A stretch of 64,000 bases of DNA from Planomicrobium sp. CPCC 101110. GTDB lineage: Bacteria; Bacillota; Bacilli; Bacillales_A; Planococcaceae. Location of the stretch: assembly GCF_007859395.1 (NCBI RefSeq), contig NZ_VOHD01000009.1, forward strand, positions 186,001 to 250,000, in the 5' to 3' direction. The translations under genes were made by a program, and so were the position numbers. Positions within the stretch are counted from its first letter, which is position 1; every line of letters starts with the position of its first letter. Below are positions 1-7,704 of the stretch, one piece after another. The notes below the pieces were generated by a model that searched no databases, was not told the origin of the DNA, and saw only the letters and a list, made by a program, of their open reading frames with translations.

Positions 1-479
1 ACGGACGCGATGCTAAAATCATCATTTGGGAACACAATACCCATATCGGTGATGCCCGGGCAACTGATATGAAAAGGGACGGCATGCTCAATGTCGGACA
101 GGTACTGCGTGAACAAAACCGGTCGCAGGATGTTTTTGCTGTCGGCTTTGGCACTTATCAAGGCACCGTCATCGCTGCGGATTCCTGGGGAGCCCCGCAT
201 GAACGGATATCCGTCCCTCCCGCCCGCATCAACTCTTGGGAAGAAATTATGCACCGTTCCGGCGCCTACGATAAATTGTTGATTTTCAATGAAGAAAACC
301 GGCCGCTGTTCGAGGATTGGGTCGGTCACCGAGCCATCGGTGTAGTCTACAATCCCGAATTCGAAGCCTATGGCAATTATGTCCCCTCCAAAATTTCTCA
401 GCGCTATGACGCCTTTATTTTCTTGGATGAAACAAAAGCCTTATCTCCTTTAAAAGTCGAAAATCCGATAATTGATTAG
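1..479 (+). CDS. Erythromycin esterase family protein, C-terminal part (5' end outside window)
   Basis: The frame is open from base 3, so the start lies upstream of the window. The visible ~159 residues begin with an EHNTHIGDARATDM stretch, typical of the erythromycin esterase family (EreA/EreB-like), where conserved His and acidic residues take part in hydrolysis. The rest (IGVVYNPEFE, YDAFIFLDET) matches the usual C-terminal end of the family. Chromosomal Bacillales members are often of unknown substrate, so macrolide lactone cleavage should not be assumed. The gene ends just before a strong bidirectional terminator shared with the convergent gene on the minus strand. Confidence 0.8.
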   Translation, partial: GRDAKIIIWEHNTHIGDARATDMKRDGMLNVGQVLREQNRSQDVFAVGFGTYQGTVIAADSWGAPHERISVPPARINSWEEIMHRSGAYDKLLIFNEENRPLFEDWVGHRAIGVVYNPEFEAYGNYVPSKISQRYDAFIFLDETKALSPLKVENPIID

Positions 480-526
480 TCCGATTCATTCCCTCCGTCT
501 TATTTCAATGCCTTACAAATTCAAAG

Positions 527-560
527 AAAAATGGCAGACCAGGGATGGTCTGCCATTTTT
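527..560. terminator. Bidirectional terminator
   Basis: Inverted repeat AAAATGGCAGACC / GGTCTGCCATTTTT with a 6-nt loop lies between two convergent genes. It has T runs on both strands. Confidence 0.85.
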
Positions 561-1237
561 CATATAAAACCGCCGTCGTTAAGGCTATACAAGTAATTCC
601 AGTTGTCGGCTTTATACAATGCGTGGATTGTCAGCCGCTCCCCTGTCCCTAATGTTACTTCTTCCTGAGTAATGGCCACTACCATTGCGGTCGCTCCATT
701 GTCCAAGTTCAAATACACATCACCAATGGATGGCCTTAGTGCATGCTTTTCTTTTATCGTGTCTTCCAGCTTTGCGTCTTCTTCCAACAGGTCTGCAGGC
801 ACCTTGGATTTGTCCTGATAGGTTATATCATTGCTGCCGGGTTCTTCCCCAGGGACCATTACATAAAACTCCCTGGCTTTTACTGTATTTTGGCGAGTGG
901 TTATTACATCTTTCCCTTCGACCGTTTCAACTTTTTCAAACTCGTTCAAGGAGTAATGGTCCATATAATCCGGATCCGGCTTGGTGATCAAGATATAGCC
1001 GCCTTCTTCTGCTGCACGGTCTTCCCGAAGGGTATACTTTGCCCCTAAAAACAAAAACGAATCCATATGTTTCGGTTTGTAGTAAGTTACCTCTTCCGCT
1101 TTGCTTGCCACTTGCTCCATATCTTTGATCCGAAACATCAAAATTGATTTTTTAGCTAGGGGCTTAATGGAATAAATTTTGTGCAGCTCATTATTATAGT
1201 AAACAAACTGGCCTTTGCGCGCTTGAATTAATTTCAT
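560..1237 (-). CDS. Conserved-looking hypothetical protein, 225 aa
   Basis: I do not recognise the family. It is a soluble, acidic, beta-rich-looking protein with no signal peptide or membrane segment. The start ATG is preceded by a good ribosome-binding site (GGAGGGG, 5-6 nt away). The N-terminal 60 residues (QFVYYNNELHKIYSIKP) and the C-terminal 60 residues (SIGDVYLNLDNGATAMVV) both look like small beta-barrel modules, separated by a more charged middle. It appears to be a single-gene transcript ending at the terminator next to its stop codon. That it is a real gene is likely from the ribosome-binding site, length and codon use; its role is unknown. Confidence 0.7.
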   Translation of the reverse strand: MKLIQARKGQFVYYNNELHKIYSIKPLAKKSILMFRIKDMEQVASKAEEVTYYKPKHMDSFLFLGAKYTLREDRAAEEGGYILITKPDPDYMDHYSLNEFEKVETVEGKDVITTRQNTVKAREFYVMVPGEEPGSNDITYQDKSKVPADLLEEDAKLEDTIKEKHALRPSIGDVYLNLDNGATAMVVAITQEEVTLGTGERLTIHALYKADNWNYLYSLNDGGFI

Positions 1238-1366
1238 ATTTTCCCCTCCAATACTTGTATTTCTCCTCTGTAGATTTTAGAGGAAATAACAGCAGAAGTC
1301 CATGCAATCGATAAAATTGTCTGGTATGGTAGAACAAGCAAAACGGATGGGAAGGTGAACAAGCGG

Positions 1367-1663
1367 ATGGACTTTAAAAATCGGGATGAATTCATCATCA
1401 AAAAATACCAGCAAGATGAAGAAACGATGATTCAGCTTTATGTGCAATGGTGCTTGAACCATGGTGTGGATCCTGTTGCCTTATACCAGCGCGCCTATCC
1501 TGGACAAGCACAAAACGGCGCTTTGCTGAAAGCGACGGAAGAAGCCGGCCAGGAACATATGGAAATTGGACACGACACTCTTTTAGAAGTGCTGCAACTG
1601 TTCGGCAATGACGATTTGGCTTTTGCCGTCACAGAAGAAATCCAAAAGCTCCCAAAACGCTGA
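1367..1663 (+). CDS. Small hypothetical protein, 98 aa
   Basis: Unrecognised soluble protein (MDFKNRDEFIIKKYQQDEE...). I place the start at the ATG at 1367 because GGGAAGGTG lies about 9 nt upstream. A GTG at 1355 is inside that site and so is unlikely. The sequence resembles short Bacillales cytosolic proteins of unknown function, with a WCLNHGVDP segment and a helical, acidic C-terminus. The same frame stays open and coding-like back to about 1274 without a usable start codon. The gene ends in a bidirectional terminator that overlaps its stop codon. Confidence 0.6.
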   Translation: MDFKNRDEFIIKKYQQDEETMIQLYVQWCLNHGVDPVALYQRAYPGQAQNGALLKATEEAGQEHMEIGHDTLLEVLQLFGNDDLAFAVTEEIQKLPKR

Positions 1664-1705
1664 AAGGCCAAGTGCTTAGTGCACCCAGCCTTTTAGCGTT
1701 TTTTC
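1654..1705. terminator. Bidirectional terminator
   Basis: Inverted repeat AAAACGCTGAAAGGC / AGCCTTTTAGCGTTTT between two convergent small genes. The arms overlap both stop codons. Confidence 0.8.
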
Positions 1706-1866
1706 TTCCTCAATTCTTTCGCTTTGTTTTCAATATGGCTGGTTCGAAGGTTTTCATAGCGATTCGAAGCTATGTTGCTGTAGATTTTGTCCAAATGCGA
1801 GCGGATTTCCTTTTCATCCGATTCTTCCCCAGGCCCAACCTTCTCTTGTGCCCTTTCCTTTTCCAT
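1693..1866 (-). CDS. Small charged hypothetical protein, 57 aa
   Basis: Very charged small protein (MEKERAQEKVGPG ... KAKELRKKKR) with a basic tail. I start it at the ATG at 1866 because GGAGGGG lies 8 nt upstream. A longer version from 1935 has no ribosome-binding site. No family is recognised. The composition suggests a helical protein that might bind nucleic acid or a partner protein, but this is a guess. It converges on the previous gene and shares its terminator. Confidence 0.55.
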   Translation of the reverse strand: MEKERAQEKVGPGEESDEKEIRSHLDKIYSNIASNRYENLRTSHIENKAKELRKKKR

Positions 1867-1937
1867 CTGCTTCACCCCTCCGTGTTCATGCAATTCTTGC
1901 AATAATTTTTCCCTTCCCCGTTTCTGCTTAAACACAT

Positions 1938-1972
1938 AGAAAAACCGGACCTTTTTATAAGTCCGGTTTTGA
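1938..1972 (-). terminator. Terminator after the ATP-grasp/monooxygenase operon
   Basis: AAAACCGGAC / GTCCGGTTTT stem immediately after the stop codon of the minus-strand gene ending at 1977. T-rich on both sides. Confidence 0.8.
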
Positions 1973-1976
1973 TTGA

Positions 1977-2927
1977 TTAGACAGTCACTTTTACGCTTTC
2001 CAGTTCTTTCCCAAGGAATTTCGCCAGTTCCAACATGCCGAATTTACCGGCTGCCGCTTCTGCATCTGAATTATAGTTGGTGTTAGTATTTACATCGTAA
2101 GTGAAAATCTCACCCGCACTGTTGCGGATAAACTCAATTCCCGCCACGGTAATGTTGTTTTGGCGAAGAAATTCTTCGTATTTCCCGATAATTGGATCGT
2201 TGAATCCTTCCACCACCTGGAACTTAGGCTTTTCTTCCACTTGTTCTCCTACAGGGCAGAACAAGTCTTCAATGCTGCAGGCATCCGCCGGGCATAATTC
2301 AAAGCCTTCCGATGTATCCACTTGCACCGCATAGACAAATTTGCCGCCGACAAATTCACAGCGCGTGATAAAAGGTTCCGGCGCTTGGATATACTGCTGA
2401 ACAAGCGTGATGCCATCGATGGACGGTTCAAAACCGCCGCCATCCAAGTGTTCGTGCAATGCTGCCATCGAATGGAACAATTGAACGCCCAACCCTTTCC
2501 CTGCACGGTTATGCTTGATGATGAATGAAGATTCTCCAAGTTGTTCTGCTGCTTTGACGATTTGCTCTTTGCCGTTCGCCGCAATTGTTTTCGGTGTACG
2601 GATGCCCGCTGCGTTCAAAGCCATATACTGATTGACCTTGCTGACTTCCAGGCGCAGGGCGCGGCTTCCATTGAAAACTTTGCGTCCATGGTGCTCAAGC
2701 CAAACCAACAAAGATTCTGCAAGTTCAGGCGCATAACGATGGCCGCGTGTATGCGAGGAAGCACTCATACGACTGTAAAATACGCCTTCTGGCGGCGCTT
2801 CGTTCAAGTCAACAAGCCCTTCATCGGTAAACCAGTTTTCATACGGCAGGCCCAGTTCATCCAAACGCTTGAACAAGTGGGTTGTCCATTCTTCATTTTC
2901 GTGAATTACATATATTTTTTCTGTCAT
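1977..2927 (-). CDS. ATP-grasp ligase, RimK/glutathione synthetase-like
   Basis: 316-residue protein with the look of an ATP-grasp carboxylate-amine ligase. An N-terminal Rossmann-like lobe (residues 1-95) is followed by a central lobe with SFIIKHNRAGKGLGVQLF (nucleotide lid) and a C-terminal YDVNTNTNYN motif carrying the Asn/Asp metal ligands. Such enzymes join a carboxylate to an amine through an acyl phosphate; RimK-like members often add glutamate or make small peptides. AGGAGG precedes the ATG, and only 11 nt separate it from the upstream monooxygenase, so the two are almost certainly one operon and may act on the same molecule. The substrate is unknown. Confidence 0.8.
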   Translation of the reverse strand: MTEKIYVIHENEEWTTHLFKRLDELGLPYENWFTDEGLVDLNEAPPEGVFYSRMSASSHTRGHRYAPELAESLLVWLEHHGRKVFNGSRALRLEVSKVNQYMALNAAGIRTPKTIAANGKEQIVKAAEQLGESSFIIKHNRAGKGLGVQLFHSMAALHEHLDGGGFEPSIDGITLVQQYIQAPEPFITRCEFVGGKFVYAVQVDTSEGFELCPADACSIEDLFCPVGEQVEEKPKFQVVEGFNDPIIGKYEEFLRQNNITVAGIEFIRNSAGEIFTYDVNTNTNYNSDAEAAAGKFGMLELAKFLGKELESVKVTV

Positions 2928-2938
2928 GAAAAGTCCTC

Positions 2939-3997
2939 CTATTTAGAAAGCGTCTCAAGCGCTTTTCTTTTCTCTTCCACCAATGGCATTACTTTTTGCG
3001 AGAAGCGTTCCATCTCCTCCAGCTGCGGAGAAAATTGCAGAAGCAATAAATCAAGGCCCGCTTTCTCATAAGCCAGTATCCGGTCTGCGATTTGTTCAGG
3101 CGTACCGATCAGATTCGGGCGCAGCCCCCGGTTGGATACCGAATAGTCTTCCAATTTCACCTGCTGCTCAAGCTGCGATTTGCTGACAAAGTCATTATAG
3201 CCGACATAGCCGCTGGAATCCTTCATATCCACAATGCGCGCATATTCCGCTTTAACTTCTTCTTCCGTATCACGGCAAACAACATATGCTGCCATACCGA
3301 ACGATTGCAGAGGCTCTTTTCCTGCTGCTTTGCGAAGATCTTTCATATCTTGTATTTTCTTTTCGATTTCTTCAACTGTTCCGCCATGCATCACATAAGC
3401 ATCGCAATTTTCAACAATCGATTTTTTACCGCGGGGGCTTTCTCCGCCCGCATACAAAATCGGGTTGGGGCGCTGCACGGGTTTCGGCTCCAAGCGCGCG
3501 TTCTGAATATCGTAATATTTTCCTTTGAATGAAAACTCCGGCTGGGTCCACATGCCTTTCACTACTGCAAGGAACTCATCTGTCCGGTCATAGCGTTCGT
3601 CATGCTCCGTGAATTCGCCGCCGTATTGGCGTGCTTCTTCTGCCCACCATGCGGAAACGACGTTTAGCGTAAAGCGCCCGTTGGAGATCTGGTCAATGTT
3701 CGCCGCCATCTTAGCCGTGATAGCAGGGTTATGGAAAGCAGGGCGAATGGCAGTCATAATTTCAATTTTCTCAGTCACGGCTGCAAGTGCCGCTGCCGTA
3801 GACCAAGCTTCAAGCGAGTCAGCTTCCATTCCTTTTATGTCATTCAAGTTCAACTCAGCAATTAAGGTAGTATCGTATCCCCATTTTTCTGCTGACTGCG
3901 TTACTTTTTTTGCATATTCAAATGTAGTGGGCATGTTTTCCTCTTCCACATTGCGAAGCCATCCACCGAAAATAGGCATCCAAAAACCATATCTCAT
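2939..3997 (-). CDS. LLM-class flavin-dependent monooxygenase, SsuD/SfnG-like
   Basis: 352-residue bacterial luciferase-like (LLM) monooxygenase. It opens with MRYGFWMPIFGGWLRN and has the sulfonate/sulfone monooxygenase hallmarks TAIRPAFHNPAITAKMAA and ISNGRFTLNVVSAWW near residues 80-120. Relatives use reduced FMN and O2 to cleave C-S bonds of alkanesulfonates (SsuD) or dimethyl sulfone (SfnG), but many of this subgroup are unassigned. It is the first gene of a pair with the ATP-grasp ligase downstream. No flavin reductase or ABC transporter lies beside it, unlike classic ssu loci. Substrate uncertain. Confidence 0.85.
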   Translation of the reverse strand: MRYGFWMPIFGGWLRNVEEENMPTTFEYAKKVTQSAEKWGYDTTLIAELNLNDIKGMEADSLEAWSTAAALAAVTEKIEIMTAIRPAFHNPAITAKMAANIDQISNGRFTLNVVSAWWAEEARQYGGEFTEHDERYDRTDEFLAVVKGMWTQPEFSFKGKYYDIQNARLEPKPVQRPNPILYAGGESPRGKKSIVENCDAYVMHGGTVEEIEKKIQDMKDLRKAAGKEPLQSFGMAAYVVCRDTEEEVKAEYARIVDMKDSSGYVGYNDFVSKSQLEQQVKLEDYSVSNRGLRPNLIGTPEQIADRILAYEKAGLDLLLLQFSPQLEEMERFSQKVMPLVEEKRKALETLSK

Positions 3998-4235
3998 TTC
4001 TACTCGCTTCCTCTCATCTATGAAGTGACTGCCACTCTCGAAGTTTCTCCCAGAGCTGTAATTTTATAGGGCCAACTTTTAAAAAAGAAATTAGCTGGAA
4101 CTTCAATATTCATTTTTTGAAGATTAAACGTATTATACAATAAACCCTTTTATTCTTACCAGTGAACTTGGTTATAAAATTTTTTAACTTTTCATAACAG
4201 CCTTTCCCCTATTTTCATCACAGACAAGAACCCTG

Positions 4236-4715
4236 TCACTTTCCGAAAGATGAGGGCATGACAACAGCCATTACCTCTCCTCCCGCGCAAAGCGTTTCGC
4301 CTGCAAACACTTCAACCGAAACCCGGAATTTCTTCGGATGAATTTCTTCCACTTTTCCGATTGCTCTTAACATTGCTCCTTTTGGTGTCGGTTTCATGAA
4401 ATCCACATGCAAAGAAGCAGTGACAAAACGAGGCGGTTCCTCTCCGCTTCCCGGTTCAAAGCCATTCTTCCGGTGCAGCGCCAAAGAAGCAGAGCCGGTG
4501 CCATGGCAGTCGATCAGCGAAGCGATCAGTCCTCCGTAGACAAATCCAGGTATGGCGGTATGTTCTTCTTTTGGTTCGTAGAAAGTCACCGTTTCTTCCC
4601 CTTGCCAGCTGGTGCGGAAATGGTGCCCATGCGGATTCAACCGGCCGCAGCCATAGCACCACGCGAATTCTTTCGCATAATCGTCCTGTATCGCATGTCG
4701 CGTGTCCGCTTCCAT
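4236..4715 (-). CDS. PaaI/YbgC-type hotdog thioesterase
   Basis: 159-residue single-domain hotdog protein. The motif GFVYGGLIASLIDCHGTGSA (split around residues 62-82) is the helix and catalytic region of the PaaI-like acyl-CoA thioesterases, and a later beta segment reads TASLHVDFMKPTPKG. The start at 4715 is set by AGAGGG about 7 nt upstream; a longer frame to 4751 lacks such a site. An unusual N-terminal CYGCGRLNPHG segment with two cysteines precedes the fold and is common in a subgroup of these proteins. Probably hydrolyses a medium-size acyl-CoA. It stands alone. Confidence 0.85.
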   Translation of the reverse strand: MEADTRHAIQDDYAKEFAWCYGCGRLNPHGHHFRTSWQGEETVTFYEPKEEHTAIPGFVYGGLIASLIDCHGTGSASLALHRKNGFEPGSGEEPPRFVTASLHVDFMKPTPKGAMLRAIGKVEEIHPKKFRVSVEVFAGETLCAGGEVMAVVMPSSFGK

Positions 4716-4814
4716 AAAACAACCCTCTTTCAATCGGTTTACCAAGTACAAAATATTCTTTATCTTATCACAGCACTAGTGGATTAATGCAAGTATTCAA
4801 ACTTTTCCCCTAAA

Positions 4815-4855
4815 TAAAAAAGGTTTGAAGCCCTTTCGCTTCAAACCTTTTTTGC
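4815..4855. terminator. Strong hairpin with T runs on both sides
   Basis: Arms AAAAAAGGTTTGAAG and CTTCAAACCTTTTTT around an 8-nt loop, within a gene-free stretch. No gene on either strand ends right before it, so it may insulate the pepF region or close an unrecognised small transcript. Confidence 0.6.
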
Positions 4856-5386
4856 AACCCAAAGGAAAAAGCATGATCCTTTTCATCAGACCATGCTTTC
4901 CCTTTTGCTTTCCCCTTCTTCCTGAAGGGGCTCTGCACGCGGAAAATTCAATTAAATTCCTTCTACAAACTGTCATTTTCTGACGAATAACAAACCCTCG
5001 CCATTGTTACAGTTCACTTGCTCTGACTGCTGTTTGCCATTCCGGCCTGTGGATTCACATCTACATTTTGGTGACGATTGGTGGCAGCCAGTCTTTCAAA
5101 TGCACTTACACAAAAAACTTACGTCTTACTTTTGTTACACTTTCCAATTAGAAACCACATGAAACGTTGGTCCCCGACGAGAGTGATAATCGCCAGTAAA
5201 GCAAATTTTCCGCCAAGGCTGTGCAATTCCTCGTCTGAAGGCGATTATAAGCGACTCTCTTACTTGCTCGCTTACTCGTTTCTTCCTACGGTAGTTCTGC
5301 CTTGTACAGATAAAATACCCCTTACAATTTTCTTTAAACCTCTTTTTTAAAAATTTATTAGAATCTTTATTAAATTTTAATTATTT
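4856..5386. other. Gene-free stretch
   Basis: No credible coding frame on either strand. It holds a weak imperfect hairpin near 4865-4905, a structured segment at 5176-5259 (listed separately) and the AT-rich approach to the pepF promoter. The only open frame of note (5078-5350, plus) has no ribosome-binding site and poor codon usage. Confidence 0.6.
5176..5259. other. Structured element with alternative helices
   Basis: Bases 5186-5194 (ATAATCGCC) pair perfectly with 5240-5248, and 5179-5184 (GAGAGT) pair with 5254-5259. A competing helix GACGAG (5176-5181) / CTCGTC (5230-5235) overlaps the outer arm. It could be a small structured RNA or a worn dispersed repeat. It lies upstream of the likely pepF promoter, so it is not obviously a pepF leader. 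Confidence 0.3.
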
Positions 5387-5387
5387 T

Positions 5388-5416
5388 TTTACTTTTTCTT
5401 TTTAGCAGGCTATACT
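5388..5416 (+). promoter_or_regulatory. Likely SigA promoter of pepF
   Basis: TTTACT (5388-5393), 17-nt spacer, TATACT (5411-5416), about 40 nt before the start codon. The -35 box is only a 4/6 match. Confidence 0.45.
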
Positions 5417-5454
5417 TAGAATTAGTTCGAATTCCGTAATAAAGGAGAGATTTT

Positions 5455-7266
5455 ATGGCTAAGAGTTTACCCCCGCGTTCAGAAGTGCCAGTACAGGATA
5501 CATGGGACTTAACGAGTTTGTTTTCTTCAGAAGAAGAATTTTATCAAGCCTTGTCCGAGCTTGAAGAACATGCCGCCGCATTCCAGCAGCAGCATTCAGG
5601 AAAAATAGCAGATGCTCCTTCTATTATCGAAGCATTGACTGCTTATGCTGCACTTTATGAGAAATTGGTTCCTTTAAGTACATACGCCAGTCTGGCATTG
5701 AGCACCGACCAAACAAATGATGCCGCCCAAATGCTTTCAAGCAAATTCGGCTCTGTCGCCGCAAAAATCAGCAGCAAACTGGCTTTTCTGAACAGTGAAC
5801 TTCTGGCTTTGCCTGAAGACACCCTGCAGCAAGCGATGAACGAATCCGATGAATTCAAAGTTTACTTGGAGAAATTGATCCGCAAAAAACGGTATCAATT
5901 GCATCCGGAAGTGGAAAAAACGCTGGCTGCCTATTCGTCCACTTTCAGCGCGCCATACGGCTTATACAACACCACCAAAATGGTCGATATGAAATTTGAG
6001 GATTTTGAAGTGAACGGCAAGAACTATCCGCTCAGCTATGTATCGTTTGAGGGCGACTGGGAAGCCGAAACGAATGTTGAACTTCGCCGGGCCGCCTTTA
6101 ACGCATTTTCCGATAAACTGAAAGATTACCAGCATACGACAGCGAAAACTTACGATATGCAGCTGCAAACTGAAAAAACAACTTCAGATTTGCGCGGCTA
6201 CGATACCATTTTTGACTATTTGCTGTTCAATCAGGAAGTGGATCGCTCCCTTTACCATCGCCAAATTGATTTGATCATGAAGGAATTGGCTCCGCATATG
6301 CGCAAGTATGCTAAATTGCTGCAAGAAGTCCATGGCCTTGGCAAAATGACATTTGCTGATTTGAAAATTCCTTTGGATCCATCGTATGAACCTGAAATCA
6401 CTGTGGAAGAATCCAAGAAATACATCGATGAAGCACTGGCGATCATGGGCCCGGATTATTTGGAGATGGTTGACCGGTCGTATTCGGAGCGCTGGATCGA
6501 TTTCGCCCAAAACACAGGGAAATCGACGGGTGCATTTTGTTCCAGCCCTTACGGCGACCACCCGTATATCCTGATATCCTGGACAGGACGCATGAACGAA
6601 GTGTTTGTGTTGGCTCATGAACTGGGCCATGCCGGCCATTTCTACAACTCCAACCGCGAGCAGAACGTATTTAATGCGCGCCCATCCCTGTATTTTATCG
6701 AGGCGCCGTCGACGATGAACGAAATGCTCGTTGCCAACCATCTTCTCGAAAGCTCAAACGATCCGCAATTCAAGCGTTGGGTCATCTCATCAATTGTGGC
6801 CAGAACCTATTACCATAACTTTGTGACGCATTTGCTCGAAGCAGCTTATCAGCGTAAAGTGTATGAACGCATTGATGCAGGCCAAAGCGTTAACGCAGGC
6901 ATCCTGAACAACTTGAAACGCGGTGTTCTTGAAGAATTTTGGGGAGATGCTGTGGAAATCACGCCAGGAGCCGAACTGACGTGGATGCGCCAGCCCCATT
7001 ACTATATGGGATTGTACCCTTACACATACAGCGCGGGATTGACGATTTCCACGCAAGTATCCAAACGCATCCTGAAAGAAGGACAACCTGCTGTCGACGA
7101 CTGGATTGAAGTATTGAAAGCCGGCGGGACGAAAACGCCTGTTGAGCTGTCCCAGATGGCTGGGGTCGATATCACGACCGAGCAGCCGCTCCGCGATACC
7201 ATCGCCTACATCGGCGAATTGGTCGACGAACTGGTCAAACTTACTGAAGAAATCAAAGTGAAATAA
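5455..7266 (+). CDS. pepF: Oligoendopeptidase F (M3B metallopeptidase)
   Basis: 603 residues, the usual length for PepF. The zinc-binding motif HELGHAGH lies near residue 388, with the third ligand Glu in the following FIEAPSTMNEM segment. PepF cleaves short peptides (about 7-17 residues) in the cytoplasm and contributes to peptide turnover. The start is clear: AAAGGAG lies 7 nt before the ATG. In Bacillus this gene usually sits beside mecA and coiA; here it is monocistronic, with a strong terminator right after it and no competence genes next to it. Assignment is secure. Confidence 0.95.
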   Translation: MAKSLPPRSEVPVQDTWDLTSLFSSEEEFYQALSELEEHAAAFQQQHSGKIADAPSIIEALTAYAALYEKLVPLSTYASLALSTDQTNDAAQMLSSKFGSVAAKISSKLAFLNSELLALPEDTLQQAMNESDEFKVYLEKLIRKKRYQLHPEVEKTLAAYSSTFSAPYGLYNTTKMVDMKFEDFEVNGKNYPLSYVSFEGDWEAETNVELRRAAFNAFSDKLKDYQHTTAKTYDMQLQTEKTTSDLRGYDTIFDYLLFNQEVDRSLYHRQIDLIMKELAPHMRKYAKLLQEVHGLGKMTFADLKIPLDPSYEPEITVEESKKYIDEALAIMGPDYLEMVDRSYSERWIDFAQNTGKSTGAFCSSPYGDHPYILISWTGRMNEVFVLAHELGHAGHFYNSNREQNVFNARPSLYFIEAPSTMNEMLVANHLLESSNDPQFKRWVISSIVARTYYHNFVTHLLEAAYQRKVYERIDAGQSVNAGILNNLKRGVLEEFWGDAVEITPGAELTWMRQPHYYMGLYPYTYSAGLTISTQVSKRILKEGQPAVDDWIEVLKAGGTKTPVELSQMAGVDITTEQPLRDTIAYIGELVDELVKLTEEIKVK

Positions 7267-7278
7267 TAAGAACATGAA

Positions 7279-7312
7279 GAAAAGCCGGACAGATTCTGTC
7301 CGGCTTTTTTCC
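7279..7312 (+). terminator. Terminator of pepF
   Basis: AAAAGCCGGACAGA / CTGTCCGGCTTTTTT stem followed by a T run, 13 nt after the pepF stop. Confidence 0.9.
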
Positions 7313-7365
7313 AGCTTGTTGAGAAAGTTAACTTTGGATGAGCGTCATCCTTAACCGATAGTTCG

Positions 7366-7550
7366 CCAACCAGCTGCGCTTGCCGCGGGAGAGCGCCAAG
7401 CCTCCTCAGCCGCTTCGAAAACCTTGTGCTCCTGCATCGCTGCGCTAGCTTCGTCGCAAATGAGTTGGGCAAAAGCAATTTGCCCAACTCATTTCCTGCG
7501 GGGTCTCAGCCGTCTCGCTATCCCGCAGGCGTCTCCGCTGCTTGGTTTTC
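7366..7550. repeat. Dispersed palindromic intergenic repeat (Bacillaceae-type)
   Basis: Imperfect long inverted repeat with outer arms CCGCGGGAGAGCG and CGCTATCCCGCAGG. It encloses a near-perfect hairpin AAATGAGTTGGGCAAA / TTTGCCCAACTCATTT at 7457-7496. GC-rich runs of this type, with CCTGCGGGGTCTC and CTATCCCGCAGG, are a known kind of dispersed noncoding repeat in Bacillaceae and Planococcaceae genomes. It is the only copy in the window, so repetition itself is inferred. Confidence 0.5.
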
Positions 7551-7637
7551 TATCTGGGAGCAGGAAACACTAACAGTGAATTTGCTTCAACAATCATGAT
7601 GGCAGAGAATCTCTACAGGGAATGAAAAGAAGTGCCA

Positions 7638-7676
7638 GGCAGCGGAAAGCGTCCGCCTGGAGCGCAATTTGAAAAG
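7638..7676. repeat. Short intergenic repeat fragment
   Basis: The segment containing GCGGAAAGCGTCCGCCTGG is a GC-rich inverted motif of the type scattered between genes in Bacillaceae and Planococcaceae. Single copy here; membership in a repeat family is from memory only. Confidence 0.35.
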
Positions 7677-7704
7677 AGTAACAAGAGTTTCTCGACAGCT
7701 TTTT

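Noticed and set aside
2541..3071. 176-residue frame on the plus strand
   Set aside because: Antisense to the ATP-grasp and monooxygenase genes, cysteine- and phenylalanine-rich, no ribosome-binding site.
3998..4110. S-box (SAM) riboswitch before the sulfur-type monooxygenase gene
   Set aside because: The core motifs of the S-box are not present in the leader on the minus strand.
5176..5454. T-box or known riboswitch for pepF
   Set aside because: No T-box sequence or terminator/antiterminator pair, and the likely promoter lies downstream of the structure.
6184..6741. 185-residue frame antisense to pepF
   Set aside because: Overlaps a secure gene, His/Val-rich shadow of it, no start site.
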